Notes under the pieces: model-generated
Databases searched by the model: none
What the model was told of the DNA's origin: nothing
What the model saw: the letters and a program-made list of their open reading frames with translations, nothing else
Shown: one piece after another, positions 26,201 through 34,351 of the stretch
Position numbering within the stretch: the stretch's first letter is position 1
Layout: each line of letters begins with the position of its first letter
Assembly (NCBI GenBank): GCA_038874435.1
Contig: JAVZCK010000013.1
Location: 1-50,607 of the forward strand
Source: Thermoplasmata archaeon
GTDB lineage: Archaea; Thermoplasmatota; Thermoplasmata; Lutacidiplasmatales; SKW197
Direction: 5' to 3'
DNA length: 50,607 nucleotides
Position numbers and translations under genes: made by a program

Positions 26201-29200
26201 TGATTGCAAGGGAACGACTGTTCCAGAAACTTGGAAGGATTGAAGAATTGGTGGCCCATTACGACTTTCTCCTTGAAAAAGCTAGAACACCAGAGTTTCT
26301 GTACAAAAAAGCAGAACTTCTTTTGCAGCTCAAAAGGTATGATGAGGCAAGGGAGAGCATTGAGGAAGCATTGAGCATCGAGAAAAAACCAGAGTATTTT
26401 CTTGTCTATGCAAGGATCACCGCTGCAGCTGGCTCAATTGACGGCGCTCTTTCTGTGCTTGCGAAAGGACTTCGTTCCTTCAAAAACCACATCGGACTTA
26501 CTGCAGAGCGAGCAAAGCTGCTGATTGCTGCTGGACGAGGTGAGGAAGCTGAGAAAATTGTGCAGGAGTTGATTGAAGAGGAACCAGAAAACCTGGAATA
26601 TCTGCATCTCCTTGCAAAGCTGAAGTTGAGCACTGGCGATTATTCAGGTGCAATCACAATTCTGGAAAAAATTATTGAGCTTAGCCCGGAATCACCAGAT
26701 GCTCTGAGCAATCTGGGGGATGCTTGTTTCCACACCCACAGATACGATGAAGCGTTAAAATGGTACAATAAAGCCCTGGCAGTTTTAGAATCTGCAGAAG
26801 TGAGGGAGAAGGCAGCAAGGACTGCACTTTTGCTCAGCAGATATGAGGAGGCACTGAAGCACATTGATATGCTTGTAAAAACCAATCCAGAGAATCCTGA
26901 ATATTTGGTGCTACAGGGCAAGGCACTTGTGGGCTTGAATCGCTTTATCTATGCCCTTGAAACTTACAACAGAGTCCTGAAAATTCAGCCAGAAAATTTG
27001 AGTGCCTGGTATGGCAGGGCTTTGGCCCTTGCAAAAATAGGGGATGTGAGCGAAGCTCTGGCAAGCATTGAAAAGGCAATTTCTTTCGGTAGAAGCATGG
27101 AGGCATTGAAGTTAAGGGCAAAACTGCTCAGTGAATTAGGAAAATTTGAGGATGCATTGAATGCTTATGAGGAATTGCTCGTTTCAGAGCCAGACAACCA
27201 GGAACTGCTTCTTGAGAAGGGCATCACACTTGTCAGGATGGGTAGAGAAGAGGAGGCAGAGCAGATTTTCCTGAAATTGGTTGCAGCCCAGCCAGAAAAT
27301 GCAACAGCCCATTACTATCTGGGAAAAATTTATGCCACCAGAGGTGCGCTTGAGGAAGCGAAGAGCCATTTAGAGACAGCAATCGAATCTGCGCCGGAGA
27401 ATGCAGAGGCAAGAATGCTTCTTGCAGAAATTTACTTACGCACAGGGACACAAGATGGTATGGTGAAAGCTGGAGAGCAGTACACAGCAATACTTAGCTA
27501 TCAGCCGAAGAACATGGCAATTATCTACAAACTCGCAGAAATCCACATGAAACTTGAGAATTTTGAAAAGGCCATCGACTTTATAAACGGATTTTTAGCA
27601 GAGGAACCAAATCACACAGGGGCACTCTACCTAAAAGGAAATATTTTTGTTAAACAGAAAAAATTGAGAGAGGCAGCAAGAACATTTGAGAAGCTTTTGA
27701 AGCTTCAGGAGATGCCAGAGGCACATCTGGACTATGCTTTCTGTCTCATGGGTCTTGAAAAATTTGAGGAGGCAAGAAGGCACATTGAACGCTACATTGA
27801 GTTGAAAGGAAAGGATGTGAAGGCATTGCTGGCTCTAGCGAGATGCAGTGAACTGTGGCAAAATTACGAGGAAGCAATTGAGAATTATACGGAAGTACTG
27901 GCATTTGAGTTTTGCGAAGAAGGAATAGAAGGCAAAATCAGGGTGCTGAAGAAAACAGGTAAATATAGGGAATTGTTTGACTTCTATAAGGAAGTGATTG
28001 CGAAAAAGGATAGTGAGAATTTAAGAGTTGAGGCCTTGGAAGCCCTATGCAAGTTTGGCACCGTAGAAGAGATTAAAAACTTCATAGAGACTTCCATTTC
28101 CAAGTTTCCAGATTCAGTTGCGCTCCTCGTGAAGAAAGGGGAACTTGAGGAGGCATGGGCGGAAAAAGAGAATGCAGTTAACACCTACATGAAGGCACTC
28201 AGCTTGCAGCGAACAGAACCAGAACTTTGGTATAAATGCGCTAAACTCTACCGCGAGCTTGGAAAGCTAGCAACTGCTGCAGAATGTTTAGATAAGGCAA
28301 TCGAGCTTAAGCCAGAAAATCCTGTATATCTTGAAGAAAAAGGGAATTTAGCGTACGCAATGCTAGAAGTGGATGTAGCTGTTAGGAATTTGGATGCGGC
28401 TCTTGAACATGACGAGGCGAGACCTCAGACCTGGATTTCTCTTGGCAAAATTATGGATGAGATAGGTAGATACGCAGAAGCGTTGAGATGTTTTGAGAGA
28501 GCGATAGATATAGAAGAAAACGCAGAAGTCATGGCTCTGAAAGGAAGAACATTAGTTAAGATGGGAAAGGTTGACGAAGGTGTTTCCTGCTTCCAGAGAG
28601 CTCTTTCTCTGGACAAGAACCACGGAATGGCAAGATATTTCATCGGTGCTGTTCTTGCGAGAAAAGGAGACCCAAATAGCGAGAAAATATTAGAGAGTGT
28701 TGATGTCTGGCCTGCAGATGTGCGAATTCATCTTGGCAATCTGCTTTTCAAAAAAGGAAAGTTTGAAGAAGCGGCATGGAAGTATGATGAAGCCACGAGA
28801 ATTGAAAGGAAGAAGATAGAGGGCTGGAACAACCTGGGTGTTGCCCTTGCAACGAACAGAATGTACGAGGAGGCAATAGATGCATTTGATGAGGCAATTG
28901 ACATTGAAAAGGAGTATGGCACTGCTTGGTACAATAAGGGAATTGCATTACTGAAAATTGAGAGCTGGAAGGAGGCACTGGATGCATTAACGCTCAGCGG
29001 AAACTATGAGGGCTTTAAGCCCGAGATTCAAACAGCCATTGCCATCGCACTTCTGCAACTCCGGCGGTATGAGAATGCGATAAAATTGCTTGATGAGGTT
29101 GTTGCAAAGACAGAGTACGGAAAAGGAATTTACAATCTTGCACTTGCTTACCTTATCATAGATATACCTGAAAAAGCACTTGAATATGCAAAGATTGCTT

Positions 29201-30570
29201 ACAAGAAAGAAAAAAGTGATGCAGCGAAATACTTGCTGCTCTATACCCTTAATCAGATAGATGAAAAAGAGTGTCTTGAATTTCTCAAAGTATGTGAAAA
29301 TCCTGCTTTTGGATTCTGGCAATTTTATTTGCTTAAGGGCTACATTGAAATAAAGCAGGGTGAATTTCAAAATGCAATCAGGAGCTTAGACAAGGCAGTG
29401 CGTTCTCCAAAATCTGGGGATGTGTGGTTACTTAGGGCTTATGCCTATCTGATGGATGGAAAATACAGCGATGCAAGACGAAGTGCAGAAGCTGCGATTG
29501 CCCAGAAGCTCAAAAATTACTATGTGTTCACATTGAGAGGTGTGGCTGAGTATTTGCTCGGGAATTATGAGATTGCCAGAAAATGGCTTGAAATGGCTCT
29601 TGCAACTGAAAACAATTTACAAACCAACTATAATCTGGCTGCACTTTACTTCAAAATGGGCAAATTGGAAGAGGCTCTGAGGAGGCTTAAAGATGGATTG
29701 AAGTTTGAGCCAGAGAATGAGAAGCTAAAATTTTACAGGTTGCTAGTTCTTAGTGAGATTGAGAAAAAGAATGCGAAAAGTGCAGAAGAGGTAACTGGTG
29801 AATATCTAATCTCCGAAACTAGGGATTCCATTCTAGATACCCATGACCTTTCAATCACACTAGTTGTTAGCCAAGATAAAGGTGTAGAGTTAACTGTAAA
29901 GAATGAGATGTTCCAAACAGTCGAACCCTTTACGCTTAGTGTCGCTGGGATGCTTGCCTCTGGTGAACTAGCAATTCCACAGTTGTCTTCAAAAGAGGAG
30001 AAAAAGTTTAATCTCACCTACCAATTCAATGAGGAAGACGAGTTTCATGTAATTCCTGGCATTGATGTCTCCATTGAAGCAAAACTTTACTCAAGACATG
30101 GGAAGGTGCATTGTGAGTTATCACTGAAGAATTTGAAAGCGTATCCATTGAAACAAGTAAAGGTGCGGGCAGTAGAGGGCCTCGGTTATGTTGCCCTTGC
30201 TGAGGAAAAGGTTATTGAGGTGCTTGAGCCAATGGAAGAGAAGAAGCTCGCATTTACAATGGTGCCTCTCGCTTTCAAACAACAACTTGAAAAATGGAAG
30301 GAAAAGTTTGGAATTGAGATGAATCCAGAAATTCCATTGCCTTATGTGGAAATTGCTCTGCCTCCCATTCAGATCCCTGATTTTAAGCTAGAAGATGCCT
30401 ACGAATACACAAGATTCGCTGAAACACGACTCAAGAGGATTTTGAAGACGATGGAGATAAAATCGAAGGCGATAGAGGATATGCTGAAGGCGCCTGTGCT
30501 TCAGGAAACCACTGCTACTGGGACGGCCTTAATCGACGAGCTAGAACTGATGGAGATAAGGAGAAGATAG
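23272..30570 (+). CDS. Giant TPR-repeat protein
   Basis: A 2432-residue protein starting at GTG 23272; the codon before it is a stop, so this is the first possible start. After ~90 residues of unassigned sequence it consists of roughly sixty tetratricopeptide repeats in an almost unbroken solenoid to ~2170, with the recurrent pattern W/Y..G..L..LG...EA...Y.KA....P. No signal peptide or membrane helix is seen, so it should be cytoplasmic. Residues ~2185-2340 are two beta-rich, Ig-like segments (LSITLVVSQDKGVELTVK; DVSIEAKLYSRHGKVHCEL), followed by a helical tail. It is probably a scaffold for a large assembly; partners are unknown. Two winged-helix genes follow. Confidence 0.93.
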   Translation: MGLNILKGKEKHTPPPDRREEDLLHRIAATDVWKLNPDATAKFVNDLISLLLTVPFSRELHMRAPPEPPERVKAILETVSMKTTELEVKFNSLIPSTELYYHLGCAHYNLAKFSEAENFFDKVTKVDKNHFKGMLALGLTKMELDKDIEALETMKKLIEIEPNNETGWYSLGLILYKLKKHEDEIECYERAIAINRRYEPAWNNRGLTLYELGRYGEAAENFAEALKINPRNEKFWHGMGLVHMKLNNLDTALKDFETAAQVNPHYPEAWYSKAAVLLQLNKPSEALGAVEQALSLRKTFRDALLLKGKILEKLGKIGDAISIFDALITEAPDNPEPYLAKAEVMEKSGNTKEALAALDRVISLSGSQAAYLLKARILRKHGSVEDALRVYLQILDRDRANYNVMKLAGECLYELGKYDDASQMFKKVLSVQVNSHEAWFWKGKCDIKRNAIKDGIHAMEMAVSLSPKNVKYIRELIRVAKELGKRELYLKYEEMLTSLEQDNPEVWYEKANAYFEIGKLDEAEKAVEKAISLNKDWPDALFLLARIMHLKENYNTAVEIMENLLEKDNTNASAWLFLATLKNEMGEPGDAIICAERTLELKQSAEGYYQYGLALKEIGKLAEAGNAFTKAFELDNSYVRALVARAEVLEALKSYESAFESYASAYQKNPSPRVLTKLIEMGEKIGRIEDTIKYLEEGIKRDEQNPELWLVYGRMLAKKGEDLESIRAFEKGLMFAPEHLALLKALFEGYAKAERYEEAVKTGLKIVETEETPELWYSIGNLLLKLGRIERALECYQQAVYLNPELVEAYVARGKVFAEKGEFEKAAGEYRRAVEIRPDAYEPRFALATLLTKQKQYQEALEHIEKAIATKRSAEALLEKARILNSLGKLEESVTAYEQAFQVSQQIPEILYEKALVLEKLGLIEPAIETLEKNLQLHKHEKSASALVEMLEGVGKLEQALEVCERAFNDYKTELFLIARERLFQKLGRIEELVAHYDFLLEKARTPEFLYKKAELLLQLKRYDEARESIEEALSIEKKPEYFLVYARITAAAGSIDGALSVLAKGLRSFKNHIGLTAERAKLLIAAGRGEEAEKIVQELIEEEPENLEYLHLLAKLKLSTGDYSGAITILEKIIELSPESPDALSNLGDACFHTHRYDEALKWYNKALAVLESAEVREKAARTALLLSRYEEALKHIDMLVKTNPENPEYLVLQGKALVGLNRFIYALETYNRVLKIQPENLSAWYGRALALAKIGDVSEALASIEKAISFGRSMEALKLRAKLLSELGKFEDALNAYEELLVSEPDNQELLLEKGITLVRMGREEEAEQIFLKLVAAQPENATAHYYLGKIYATRGALEEAKSHLETAIESAPENAEARMLLAEIYLRTGTQDGMVKAGEQYTAILSYQPKNMAIIYKLAEIHMKLENFEKAIDFINGFLAEEPNHTGALYLKGNIFVKQKKLREAARTFEKLLKLQEMPEAHLDYAFCLMGLEKFEEARRHIERYIELKGKDVKALLALARCSELWQNYEEAIENYTEVLAFEFCEEGIEGKIRVLKKTGKYRELFDFYKEVIAKKDSENLRVEALEALCKFGTVEEIKNFIETSISKFPDSVALLVKKGELEEAWAEKENAVNTYMKALSLQRTEPELWYKCAKLYRELGKLATAAECLDKAIELKPENPVYLEEKGNLAYAMLEVDVAVRNLDAALEHDEARPQTWISLGKIMDEIGRYAEALRCFERAIDIEENAEVMALKGRTLVKMGKVDEGVSCFQRALSLDKNHGMARYFIGAVLARKGDPNSEKILESVDVWPADVRIHLGNLLFKKGKFEEAAWKYDEATRIERKKIEGWNNLGVALATNRMYEEAIDAFDEAIDIEKEYGTAWYNKGIALLKIESWKEALDALTLSGNYEGFKPEIQTAIAIALLQLRRYENAIKLLDEVVAKTEYGKGIYNLALAYLIIDIPEKALEYAKIAYKKEKSDAAKYLLLYTLNQIDEKECLEFLKVCENPAFGFWQFYLLKGYIEIKQGEFQNAIRSLDKAVRSPKSGDVWLLRAYAYLMDGKYSDARRSAEAAIAQKLKNYYVFTLRGVAEYLLGNYEIARKWLEMALATENNLQTNYNLAALYFKMGKLEEALRRLKDGLKFEPENEKLKFYRLLVLSEIEKKNAKSAEEVTGEYLISETRDSILDTHDLSITLVVSQDKGVELTVKNEMFQTVEPFTLSVAGMLASGELAIPQLSSKEEKKFNLTYQFNEEDEFHVIPGIDVSIEAKLYSRHGKVHCELSLKNLKAYPLKQVKVRAVEGLGYVALAEEKVIEVLEPMEEKKLAFTMVPLAFKQQLEKWKEKFGIEMNPEIPLPYVEIALPPIQIPDFKLEDAYEYTRFAETRLKRILKTMEIKSKAIEDMLKAPVLQETTATGTALIDELELMEIRRR

Positions 30571-30626
30571 GAAGAATTTAGAACATTTTCGCAAACTCTT
30601 AATACCTTTTCTTATTAGTGAAAATC

Positions 30627-31067
30627 ATGACATTTGAGATTACTCTGAAAGGAGAACCACCACTGTTTGATAAAGACCTGGATACTGCTCTGCTCAATTT
30701 CCTGATAATGATAGGTTACCTTTCCAAAGAACATGACAAGCGCACGAAGGCAGTGAGTGTAAAGGAGAGTGTGGGCTACAAACTAATCAGAAACTGTTTC
30801 ATTGAAAACATGGTGAGGGCCTGGAAGGTGAACGAACTCTGTACGGTGCTTTCTACAACCCCACCAACTGTATGGCGATACCTTAACCGTCTGAAGGACC
30901 TGGACCTTCTGGAAGAAGTGCCAACAGAAGATGGCTCGAAGGGCTACAGGATTCGTTATGGGAACTTTGCAATGGCCTGGAACTTTGTTGAAGCAAACAC
31001 AATGAATGTGCTGGAAAATTACAAGAAGATGGTGAATCACATCCAGAAACTTATTGAATCAAGGTGA
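30627..31067 (+). CDS. Winged-helix DNA-binding protein
   Basis: A protein of ~146 residues. Its centre, WKVNELCTVLSTTPPTVWRYLNRLKDLDLLEEV, is a winged helix-turn-helix with a clear recognition helix. The N-terminal ~60 residues (DTALLNFLIMIGYLSKEHDKR) are helical and may dimerise. ATG 30627 is preferred to GTG 30618 because CTTAATACC lies 21-29 nt upstream, fitting a leaderless transcript. It lies 56 bp after the TPR gene and 4 bp before a second wHTH gene. It is likely a transcription regulator; targets are unknown. Confidence 0.75.
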   Translation: MTFEITLKGEPPLFDKDLDTALLNFLIMIGYLSKEHDKRTKAVSVKESVGYKLIRNCFIENMVRAWKVNELCTVLSTTPPTVWRYLNRLKDLDLLEEVPTEDGSKGYRIRYGNFAMAWNFVEANTMNVLENYKKMVNHIQKLIESR

Positions 31068-31071
31068 GAGC

Positions 31072-31329
31072 ATGGCTTCGGAGAAGGATAGCAGCACAAT
31101 AGAATACAGAATTTTAGAATATTTGCGAAAAAATTACCCAGTCAAAATTGAGGACTTAAGGAAATACCTGAAGATTTCAAAACCACGACTTGAGAAAGTT
31201 TTGAAGAAACTTGAGGCAAGGAAAATCATCACCATTGACCATGTCTCAGAGAACACAATCTATGTCCACCTAGTACGTTTCTCGAAAAAAGAGTACAAGC
31301 CAGGTAAATGGGACTCTATGTACCGTTAG
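31072..31329 (+). CDS. Small winged-helix protein
   Basis: An 85-residue protein made almost entirely of one winged helix: EYRILEYLRKNYPVKIEDL, then KISKPRLEKVLKKLEARKII and a two-strand wing (TIDHVSENTIYVHL). ATG 31072 follows AAGGTGAG by 3 nt and overlaps the end of the preceding gene region, so the two are translated together. An upstream TTG at 31054 is less likely. Its end overlaps the next, convergent gene by 14 bp. It may form a heteromeric regulator with its neighbour. Confidence 0.72.
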   Translation: MASEKDSSTIEYRILEYLRKNYPVKIEDLRKYLKISKPRLEKVLKKLEARKIITIDHVSENTIYVHLVRFSKKEYKPGKWDSMYR

Positions 31330-31897
31330 GTTTGTTGTTCCCCTCTACCACAATCGGTTTTGAAAATTTTCGGTCACAGAAATTTATCACCACGCCCTGA
31401 TCGTTTCTGATGTGTGCCTCGTACCATGACTTTATAAGTGGCTCAATTGTCTTCCAGAGACGGCTCATGCTCATTCTCTTGATGTTGGCATTGTAAATCT
31501 CGTATTCCTTCGGCACATCGCCATGTTCATCGCTACCATGAACCACAAAGACCACTCTCAGCCGAGTTTGGTTGTTTGCTGCATAAAAGTAGGCGATCAT
31601 TGCCTGACTGTGCTCAAATTTTTTGTCGGTGAGACGGAGTTCGCTCAACTTTGAGAAATCAAAACCTGACTTCATACGCCAGTGCTTTTGACCCTCATAA
31701 ACAGCAAACTCCCACTGCCATGGGGTGAGTTCCATCTCTATACCAAAATCAATGTTAAACCGAAGCCAAATATTGAAGAAAATCTCTGCAAGTTCCTTTG
31801 CCACAGGTGCTTGCTCGTCCGGAATGTATTTCCCCTCTATCTCGTACGAAAGGGCGTCAAGTTCGCGTTCCAGTTTTTGAAACCAATCCTCTGCCAT
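31316..31897 (-). CDS. Unrecognised soluble protein
   Basis: 193 residues with no signal peptide or membrane segment. Family not recognised. The mixed composition includes several strands around LRVVFVVHGSDEHGDVPKEY and many aromatic residues (LTPWQWEFAVYEGQKHWRM). The start ATG 31897 has AATTTATAAC about 36 nt upstream. It is convergent with the small winged-helix gene and overlaps it by 14 bp. Confidence 0.7.
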   Translation of the reverse strand: MAEDWFQKLERELDALSYEIEGKYIPDEQAPVAKELAEIFFNIWLRFNIDFGIEMELTPWQWEFAVYEGQKHWRMKSGFDFSKLSELRLTDKKFEHSQAMIAYFYAANNQTRLRVVFVVHGSDEHGDVPKEYEIYNANIKRMSMSRLWKTIEPLIKSWYEAHIRNDQGVVINFCDRKFSKPIVVEGNNKPNGT

Positions 31898-32039
31898 TGT
31901 GATTCAATAGGATGATATGTTTTTGAGTTATAAATTTTTTGGGAGTTCTCAGAGAACTGTCCCCTTCACAATGGTTAGAATTGAAAGCAGAACAAATTGT
32001 CTGAAAAATGTTATATCTTCGGTTGACTTCGGAAAATAG

Positions 32040-32972
32040 ATGAGCGTGAGAAGAATTGAATTGGGAAGAGACGAAAAGTTGAAGAACTTTATCATGAGAT
32101 TAGCGATTGTCGATATTCCTTTTTACCCATTTGCCTTTTACATTATCCTCGGGCTCGATGAATCCTGGGAAATAATCTGTTGTGTCATGTTGATAATTTC
32201 TTCACTGCTCTCCTGGTTGTTGTTATACCACTCCCTTAGCAAACGCTTGCCAAATGAAATAGATGTGGACTGCAGTAATGGTTTTGTGGAATGGCCTGCC
32301 CCCACCTCTCCTTTTGCTCGTTCTTTTTATGAGGAGTACATGGTAAATAACATAATCCATATTCCTTTTTCTGATTTTGAGAATGCCAGGAAAACTGCAT
32401 TAGGTAATATTTCTGTTAAATTAAGAAATGGCAAAGCTCTCTACTTTTATTCAAAGGCCTCAGCTGCTGAGGAATTTATTGAATGCTATGAATTGTGGAA
32501 AAATAAAGGTTTGAGAATTGTTGAAATTCCGACGCATAAGCTCAGAATCGAAATAGGTATACTGGGTTTTTCGTTCTTTTTTAGTGCACTGTTTTCCTAT
32601 CTTCTATACATCTATGGAATTGGTAGTTTACTAATCCTAATAATTCCATTAGTTTTCTTCGGCTTACCATATCTGCTACATGTTATCTCCCGTGCGCCAG
32701 AAAAAGTGGTGATTGATTTCCAAAGTAATATTCTCAGGTGGGAAATAAAACCCCATGGTTTTCCAGATGAAACATTGTTAGAAAAGAAGTTTATTCATAA
32801 AAATGAGATGCAAATCCCACTCAACGAGATTGAAAGCATAGAATACTCTTTGGGCGGTATCAAATTAATCCTACGAAGAGATTATTTCTTTTGGCTTTCA
32901 CCTACAAGTAAACATACTTACAATAAGTTAGTTGAGTACCTACCTCTTATGAAAAGAGGAGGTAACGCATAG
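32040..32972 (+). CDS. Membrane protein with duplicated helix-pair plus PH-like domain
   Basis: The 310-residue protein has two similar halves. Each has a pair of transmembrane helices (~25-65 and ~172-215) followed by a beta-rich segment resembling a bacterial/archaeal PH-like domain. The first half has IDVDCSNGFVEW ... IPFSDFENARK ... VKLRNGKALYFYSK; the second has VVIDFQSNILRWE ... IPLNEIESIEYS ... IKLILRRDYFFWLS. The match in strand order suggests an internal duplication. Function unknown. The beta domains are probably cytoplasmic. Confidence 0.72.
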   Translation: MSVRRIELGRDEKLKNFIMRLAIVDIPFYPFAFYIILGLDESWEIICCVMLIISSLLSWLLLYHSLSKRLPNEIDVDCSNGFVEWPAPTSPFARSFYEEYMVNNIIHIPFSDFENARKTALGNISVKLRNGKALYFYSKASAAEEFIECYELWKNKGLRIVEIPTHKLRIEIGILGFSFFFSALFSYLLYIYGIGSLLILIIPLVFFGLPYLLHVISRAPEKVVIDFQSNILRWEIKPHGFPDETLLEKKFIHKNEMQIPLNEIESIEYSLGGIKLILRRDYFFWLSPTSKHTYNKLVEYLPLMKRGGNA

Positions 32973-32992
32973 TTTTCATTCCACTGGTGTTC

Positions 32993-34351
32993 TCAGAACT
33001 CTGTCACACCTGTGAAATTGAATTTTTCCAGATGAGCATATGGGCAGACAGTAACTCCAAAGTCGCCTCCAATTATCTTCCGCTCTTTACTGAGTCCTTT
33101 CACAGATGAAAATGCCTCCACTACATTCTGAGTAAATCTCAGATTTTTCACAGGATGGAGAATCTTTCCGTTTTCAATGTAGAATGTGCCATCCCTTGTC
33201 ATTCCTGTAAAGATTGTCTTCACTGGATGGATGATATTTACATAATGGAACTTTGTCACGAGCAAACCTTTCTTGCAATTTGCAATCATGTCCTCTACTT
33301 TCATCGTGCCCTCTTTCATGAACAGATTAATTGGGAGTGGTCCCACTTCGAACGCACCCATACCTGGTGGTAAAGCATGTCCTGTGCTCTGCTTTCCTTC
33401 TCTGCCAGCAGTGTAGGAATCATAAACATAGCCCTTTGCCACACCATTTTCAATTATGTCCACACGCTGCCTTGGCACTCCCTCAAAATCAAAGGGCATC
33501 GGAATTCCTGAGGTGTTGTTGCCATCGTCCCAGATACTTACCTTCTCATCCATTATTTTCTTTCCGATGTTGCCACAGAGGAAGCTCCGCATTTCCTGGA
33601 CAGCAAGTGCACCCATGCCCGCATAACTCAGATACCCGAGCAACTCAGAAACTGCAAGGGGCTCAAGAATAACCTCGTATTCGCCTGGCTCAATCTTCTT
33701 TGTGTGCAAACTTCCCACTGCCTTCTCTGCAGCGGTTTTCGCAACAGCTTCCACATCTATCTTATTCACATCCATATGTGCCATCTCGCTCCAGCCATAG
33801 CCCTTTTCCTCATTCTCATCAGCAATCATACAAATGCCCACTTTTGCCACAGTTTGTTTTCCGTAAACAGAAACACCGAGTGTGTTGGCAACGCAGATTT
33901 CATTAGTTGTTGTAGAAAAAGCGCCATAAGCAAGTGGTGCTGGCTTGTAGTTTTTGGCAGTCTCAAAAATCTTCTTCACTGCCTCTGCCTTTTCCTCAAC
34001 AGTGTGGCTGGCAGTAGCCCTCACAAATGTTTTCGGTTTTTTCAGCTCCCTGATTTTTCCAGGTAACGAAACAAAGTCATTTCTGTCCTTCTGCAATTTT
34101 GCAATTTTTACTGCGGTCTCCACCATTTTTCTCAAGTGCTCATCATCAAGTGAATTTGCTTTTGCTGTCCCTATCTTCTTTCCAATCACCACACGCACAT
34201 CTGCAGTGTAATTCTCCTCATACATGTTCTGGTGAATCTGAGAGTTCGCAAACCTTGTCAGATGACTCTTTTCACCCATGATACGCACATCTGCCTGGTC
34301 GCACTGCACCATCTTCAGAATTTTTTCCGCAATCTCAACTATATCTACCAT
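32993..34351 (-). CDS. pmbA: PmbA/TldE, non-catalytic partner of TldD
   Basis: A 452-residue member of the TldD/PmbA family lacking the HExxxH metal site, so the TldE-type subunit. Recognisable parts are RFANSQIHQNMYEENYTADVRV near the N-terminus and the C-terminal GMTRDGTFYIENGKI. With TldD it forms a heterodimeric metalloprotease that trims unfolded or ribosomally made peptides inside a closed cavity. The start overlaps the tldD stop by 7 bp, so the two are one operon. Confidence 0.93.
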   Translation of the reverse strand: MVDIVEIAEKILKMVQCDQADVRIMGEKSHLTRFANSQIHQNMYEENYTADVRVVIGKKIGTAKANSLDDEHLRKMVETAVKIAKLQKDRNDFVSLPGKIRELKKPKTFVRATASHTVEEKAEAVKKIFETAKNYKPAPLAYGAFSTTTNEICVANTLGVSVYGKQTVAKVGICMIADENEEKGYGWSEMAHMDVNKIDVEAVAKTAAEKAVGSLHTKKIEPGEYEVILEPLAVSELLGYLSYAGMGALAVQEMRSFLCGNIGKKIMDEKVSIWDDGNNTSGIPMPFDFEGVPRQRVDIIENGVAKGYVYDSYTAGREGKQSTGHALPPGMGAFEVGPLPINLFMKEGTMKVEDMIANCKKGLLVTKFHYVNIIHPVKTIFTGMTRDGTFYIENGKILHPVKNLRFTQNVVEAFSSVKGLSKERKIIGGDFGVTVCPYAHLEKFNFTGVTEF

